64,000 bases of DNA from Topomyia yanbarensis (Eukaryota > Arthropoda > Insecta > Diptera > Culicidae), in assembly GCF_030247195.1 (NCBI RefSeq), contig NC_080672.1, forward strand, positions 183,393,234 to 183,457,233, in the 5' to 3' direction. Each line of letters begins with the position of its first letter. Positions within the stretch are counted from its first letter, which is position 1. Under the pieces are notes generated by a model. The model was given only the letters and a program-made list of their open reading frames with translations, did not search any database and had not been told where the DNA came from. Shown here piece by piece: positions 60,266 to 64,000 of this stretch. Made by a program: the position numbers and the translations under genes.

Positions 60266-61010
60266 AAGCAAAATTTACAACATTCCGATTAGTCTAATTT
60301 ATTATATATGAGAGAATGCTGGTTTCCGTGTATGCTACTAATCCGGATCGGAACAATGCAAATAGTATTTTATATGCGGATGTTATTAAATATTTAGTGC
60401 TTGTACCGGACAAGTGTAAATGCGCGCATATAGTATATGAAAGAATATTGTTGTCCTTGCACGGCAGTGAAACGTTACTAAAACAGATCGGAAAGATGTG
60501 AATAGTGCCCTAGTCAAAATTTACACCTTTTTCATCCGGTCAGTACCGGCTCCGTCACGTGCGCGAACACCAATATTCACACAGGCACTGTATCGGACAA
60601 GTGTAAATGCGCGCAAATGAAGTATGGGGGCGAATATACTATAAACAGTACTCCTATAAGAAAACGAGGTTTAAATTTTGATTTAAGCACTATTTCCACC
60701 TTTCCGATCTGGTTCAGTACGTGTACGGACAATATTATTTCATATATGTACTTTATTTGCGCGCCGGCAGCTGCTACAGTTCATAAACAGGTACGACTTG
60801 TTCTCTTACGGGGAGGACTGGTTGTGGGCATTTGTCTTCGTATCCGATATACCAATGCGTCACCTTTTTGAAGTGTCACCAGCTGACCATCAGCCTCTAA
60901 AGGCGCAGTTACCAGTCCCTGGGTTTGTGCACGGAATCAAACCAATTATCAACCATTAATTTCTCCCGGACATTTTTTCATGACCGCTTAACAATTCCAT
61001 ATTAAATTTG
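60266..61010. repeat. Region with direct and inverted CGCGCA blocks
   Basis: The block GGACAAGTGTAAATGCGCGCA occurs at about 60407 and 60594 (offset 187 bp), and an inverted, diverged form (CTTTATTTGCGCGC) lies near 60750. This may be one foldback-like element; ends are not definable. Short frames 60316-60501 and 60617-60871 are not convincing. Confidence 0.5.
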
Positions 61011-61213
61011 CAAAAGGGCGAATAAGATTTGTAAACAAACTTTTATTTTGATGATTTCTCTTAATTTACTATAATTTCAAAGCAGAAAACAACTGAAATT
61101 ACTTCTACGAAGGGTAAAAATTTACATTAACGCATATTTTTCATGAAATTCCACTCTGCAGCAGACTAATGAGCGAAACAAGTTTGTTTACAAAAAACAG
61201 TTTCGCCCTTTTG
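61011..61213. mobile_element. 203-bp MITE (CAAAAGGGCGAA ends)
   Basis: The ends CAAAAGGGCGAA are exact inverted repeats. Similarity continues inward through TTGTAAACAAACTT. TSD not clear. Confidence 0.8.
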
Positions 61214-61871
61214 ACGAATTAATATTGAATTCACTTTGTCGATAAGGTCCTATCGGACATGACCGTTCATTATTTTCAGTTTTACAAAAATAGCGGGCGA
61301 ACGTCCGAATGCAATGCAACTTGTGGTGCTCTAGTTCCGCATACGCTTAGACAACTCCTTTATTTAGTTGACTTTGTTCGCCTTGCAAATCGGATTGTAG
61401 CCGATGGGGGTTCAGGAAGCGACTCTTTTCGATATTCCAGGGAGCTGATGACAAAAAGATTAAGTAATAATCTCTGTTTAGGGATGTAAAAAGCCACTTA
61501 CCCTCTAGAATGCAGCTTTGTTTCAGGAAAATTATTTAAATTGAACATTTTTTATTTTACAGGCAGATAACAGCAGTCAACAAATAAAACACATCACATA
61601 ACAAAAAAAAACTTGCGAGCGATTGACACAGCAAAAGAAAAAAAAACAAAAAAAACTGCACGAAAGCATTTGTCAACAAAGCTATACACTGCGGAAAATT
61701 CTGTTTTTGTTTTTGGATGTGCGTTACATGCTTGCATCGCAAAATGCATGCATGCACATCGCTACGTAAACGCAGCCTAAGTGTAATTTTATGTCGTTAC
61801 GCATGGAATGTATATGTTTCATGTGAAATTAAACGGAGCACGGTTATATTTCGTCATTTCCTTAATTACAG
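61214..61871. other. Unassigned stretch with TGCATGC block
   Basis: Near 61715-61790 it shares, inverted, the GCAAGCATGTAACGCA and GCGTTTACGTA blocks with 44226-44450. Nothing else recognised. Confidence 0.4.
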
Positions 61872-62250
61872 TTTTGCCTTTCTCATATAAAGAAAGGCTA
61901 TGCAATCACTGTAAAAATCGACTTTTAACCGAGGCCCGGAGGGCCGAGTGTCATACACCATTCGATTCAGTTCGTCGAGATCGGCAAATGTCTGTGTGTG
62001 TGTATGTGTGTGTATGTGTGTGTGTCATTTAAACTCACACAATTTTCTCAGAGATGGCTGAACCGATTTTCGCAAACTTAGTTTCATCTGAAAGGTAGAA
62101 CGTTCCCATAAGCTGCTATTGAATTTTTAGTTGATCCGACTTCCGGTTCCGGAGTTACGGGTTGAAGAGTGCGGTCACACAGCAAATTCCCATATAAACT
62201 GGTACCACCATGATGTTCAAATGATGTAAAACATATTAAAATTGATGTAA
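61872..62250 (+). repeat. GGCCCGGAGGGCC repeat copy
   Basis: Full-looking unit: TTTGCCTTTCTCATATAAAG start, GGCCCGGAGGGCC core near 61932, CCATTCGATTCAGTTCGTCG, GT-rich tract, ACCGATTTTCGCAAACTTAGT and TTCCGGTTCCGGAGTTACGG, ending near CCATATAAACTGGTACCACC and an AT-rich end. Confidence 0.8.
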
Positions 62251-62708
62251 CATTTGTAACCCGTCAGGGTAACAATTTAGCACTGGGTGGAAATATACCC
62301 TTTCGTGCGTACTCTCTCCGTAGAGTGTATTGTTTACGAAAATTTATGCTCACCGCTGTTTCGATACCGTTCACTTTTTCTTGTAAATTTTTGTATAGTT
62401 TCGCGTTTGTGAACGGTTTTGTGCGTACAGATAGGTGTAGAAAATTTTGTTAAACATTTGTCAATAACTAACATAGGGCTTAGGTAGGTTACCGCGCTCC
62501 TCTTGCTGTTATATTGGTTGCTGTTTATGCTGCAAAGGAGATGACAGTTATGCGGCGGTGCGGTTTTGTGGTGATGGTGTTTGTTTTGGTGGAGTGGAAA
62601 AGGCGGCCATCGTGAAAAGACCAGAAAGTGACGGACCACGGCAACGAAAAGACGTCCAGAAAATTGTTGATTTTTTTCGGGACAGTTTCCCGCCACCGTA
62701 ACCAACGT

Positions 62709-62714
62709 TCAGTG
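62709..62714 (+). promoter_or_regulatory. Initiator-like TCAGTG
   Basis: Matches the arthropod initiator core (TCAGT) and lies at the start of the GC-rich half of the LTR. No TATA box is obvious upstream. Tentative. Confidence 0.3.
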
Positions 62715-62798
62715 CGCGTGTGCGACGGTCGATTTCCGTCGAAAGTGCCGGCCCGTGGTCCGGGTGCTCGTTTGTATAGTGGTGCTGGATCGCCGTCG

Positions 62799-63086
62799 GG
62801 GGAAGCTAATCACCAAGGAGCTTTCGCTTCCCCGGCTAACCGTTAAGGATCCGACGCACCCGCCCCTCTCGCTGCAGAGGATAAGTCGAACGAGCCTTGC
62901 TCTCCTCTGCAGCTAACAGTCAAGGAGAGGGAAGCAGGTAGGACAACGGCTCCACCTGGGAAGAACACTGCGGTGTCTTCTGGGATTCCTTGCGGGGAGC
63001 AAGCGAATCCGGTGATTAGTCACCAACGTCGCTAGGGAGGTTCCAACAAAGGAGCCAAGCTCACCTCCCTAGCTAATTGTCAAGGA
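62799..63086 (+). promoter_or_regulatory. Three stem-loops, each followed by a GCTAAYNGTYAAGGA motif
   Basis: Stems are: 62799-62806 / 62826-62833 (8 bp); 62871-62880 / 62904-62913 (10 bp, perfect); 63031-63041 / 63063-63073 (11 bp, perfect). Directly after each stem comes a motif copy: 62835-62849 GCTAACCGTTAAGGA, 62912-62926 GCTAACAGTCAAGGA, 63072-63086 GCTAATTGTCAAGGA. A related GCTAATCACCAAGGA is in the first loop. Function unknown; an RNA-level role (leader, packaging) or a DNA-binding array are both possible. Confidence 0.75.
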
Positions 63087-63376
63087 CCGCTGCCGGAGCA
63101 GCCAACGACCAAAGGAGAACGCGGCCGTTGTTGTCCCGGCCGGTCGGAGGAAACCGCCCGCCTTTCCGCCAGCAGTAGCAGATCACCAGCAGCAGCAGCA
63201 GTTGAGAGAGTAGCGGAGAATAAAAGTCGGTAAATTTAATAATTTATTTTGTTTGTTTACTTTTTTTCTTGTGAAACGAAAATCCGAAATTCTGTAGAAG
63301 CACCTAGGCCGCCCTGAAAAGAAGGGTTCGCCGGGCAAACAAGAACCCGAGTAGTGGGCAAACCCCTACTTACATT

Positions 63377-63389
63377 TGGCGCACAGCGC
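63377..63389 (+). other. Putative primer-binding site TGGCGCACAGCGC
   Basis: It starts two bases after the putative LTR end. TGGCGCA-type primer-binding sites are known in several insect Ty3/gypsy elements. The tRNA is not identified. Confidence 0.5.
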
Positions 63390-63837
63390 AAAACACACTG
63401 AAAAAAATATTTTCCTATTTTGGAAAATATTTTTTTCTTCCGGAGTGTGGGGTGCTTCTACTAAATCAAGGATTTTCGTAGAACAGTGGTGAGGTTTCTT
63501 CCGCAATATTGTTCCGCGGTCGTATTATATATTTATTTACATTTATTTATATTTGGCGTATTTTTTCGATTTTTTTTTCCTTTTTATTTTTGTCCGAATT
63601 TGTGGATTGCGTTGTTTGTGTTTGGTCTGCCGGACGAGTAGTTTGAAGGTTGTTGTCATTTATTCGGTTGCGGTGGCCAATTGCCTTGAATTCTCAATCC
63701 GATTTGAGACATTTTTGGAGCAGCTTGATTTCCTGAAATTTTAAGGGAATCGTTAGTGGGCGAAAAATTGAAATTAATACTGTGTCAGTACTTACATGCT
63801 TTGTGTCTTGGTGATTTCTTCCAATATAGCGCAAGTT

Positions 63838-64000
63838 ATGATGGCGTTGGAGAAATTCAACCAAGCGTGTGTGTTCATGCGCGTCGATCATTTACATTTC
63901 GATGAGCTGGATTTTGAGTTGCTATCTCGAAGCATTTTTATCTCTCCTGATTCGGATCTTTCGGGTGTCCAGCGGCAGAGGCGTCTTCGGGGAATTTTGT
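63838..64000 (+). CDS. Start of a gag-like ORF, continues beyond the window
   Basis: It begins MMALEKFNQACVFMRVDHLH and stays open to base 64000 (54 codons). A DELDFELLSRSIF block followed by an Arg-rich RQRRLRG recalls the N-termini of mosquito LTR-element gags, where El-type repeats of Leu/Glu/Arg are common. Identification rests on position downstream of a probable LTR and PBS; similarity is weak. The region 63390-63837 is an AT-rich leader without a credible gene. Confidence 0.45.
   Translation, partial: MMALEKFNQACVFMRVDHLHFDELDFELLSRSIFISPDSDLSGVQRQRRLRGIL

Larger units (their letters stand above)
62255..63374 (+). repeat. Probable 5' LTR of a Ty3/gypsy-type element, 1.12 kb
   Basis: It starts TGTAACCCGTCAGGG and ends CCCTACTTACA (TGTAA...TTACA). 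Two bases later comes TGGCGCACAGCGC, which fits a primer-binding site. An AATAAA lies at 63219-63224 and a TCAGTG initiator-like string at 62709. Its second half is GC-rich and highly structured. The partner LTR is outside the window, so this is inference from ends, PBS and the gag-like frame downstream. A host gene promoter/5' UTR is the main alternative. Confidence 0.6.

Noticed and set aside
62628..62846. 72-codon frame at the GC-rich region as a host exon
   Set aside because: The segment has LTR-like ends, a primer-binding site after it, and hairpin structure; the frame has no recognisable domain.

Overview
This is insect DNA, most likely from a mosquito (Aedes/Culex type). I infer this from the AT-rich sequence, I-group non-LTR elements, BEL/Pao elements with a PHD-finger gag, and many short TIR elements nested in one another. 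I found no convincing host gene, no rRNA, no CRISPR and no bacterial feature. Nearly every long reading frame is a retrotransposon or transposase remnant, and almost all carry stops, frameshifts or insertions.

Layout. 1-4560: a decayed I-clade non-LTR element ending in a perfect (TAAA)n tail. 4561-7233: an LTR-like repeat split by a Transib-like element (5101-6943) and followed by a TA-flanked MITE (7234-7551). 7701-10967: a TIR element (GGGGAAACCGAGG type) holding a nested retroposon-like insert. 11300-23380: a BEL/Pao element (BEL1). Its gag is split by a Transib-like foldback (11793-21532), which is itself split by a full-length I-group element on the minus strand (copy 1, 13403-20792), which in turn holds a 1.6-kb element. 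23390-24010: a Jockey/CR1-type RT scrap. 24339-30398: a complete but defective BEL element (BEL2) with two LTRs and the 5-bp TSD AATAT, its gag split by a second copy of the 1.6-kb element. 30579-36371: full-length I-group element copy 2 with a 12-bp TSD, minus strand. 36941-38640: second copy of the LTR-like repeat, carrying a different Transib-like insert. 38680-49000: LTR scrap, (AT)n, a degenerate array of a repeat with a GGCCCGGAGGGCC core, an 86-bp MITE, a second GGGGAGAC-type element and a tRNA-like segment. 50100-51405: two arrays of a ~116-bp satellite in opposite orientation. 51560-59120: I-group copy 3 (plus strand), split by a Tc1/mariner-like element that carries several nested TIR elements. 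60059-60244: a SINE-like insertion with a 20-bp TSD. 62255-64000: a probable Ty3/gypsy-type LTR with primer-binding site and the first codons of a gag-like ORF that runs out of the window.

The window is best read as a stratified transposon graveyard. Several insertion dates can be ordered from nesting, and several empty sites are present in the window itself, so target-site duplications can be checked directly. The most unusual structures are three stem-loops in the 62.2-63.4 kb LTR, each followed by the same ~15-nt motif; a word-order module shared by two Transib-like elements; and two GGGGAGAC-type elements that share ends but carry different subterminal motif arrays.
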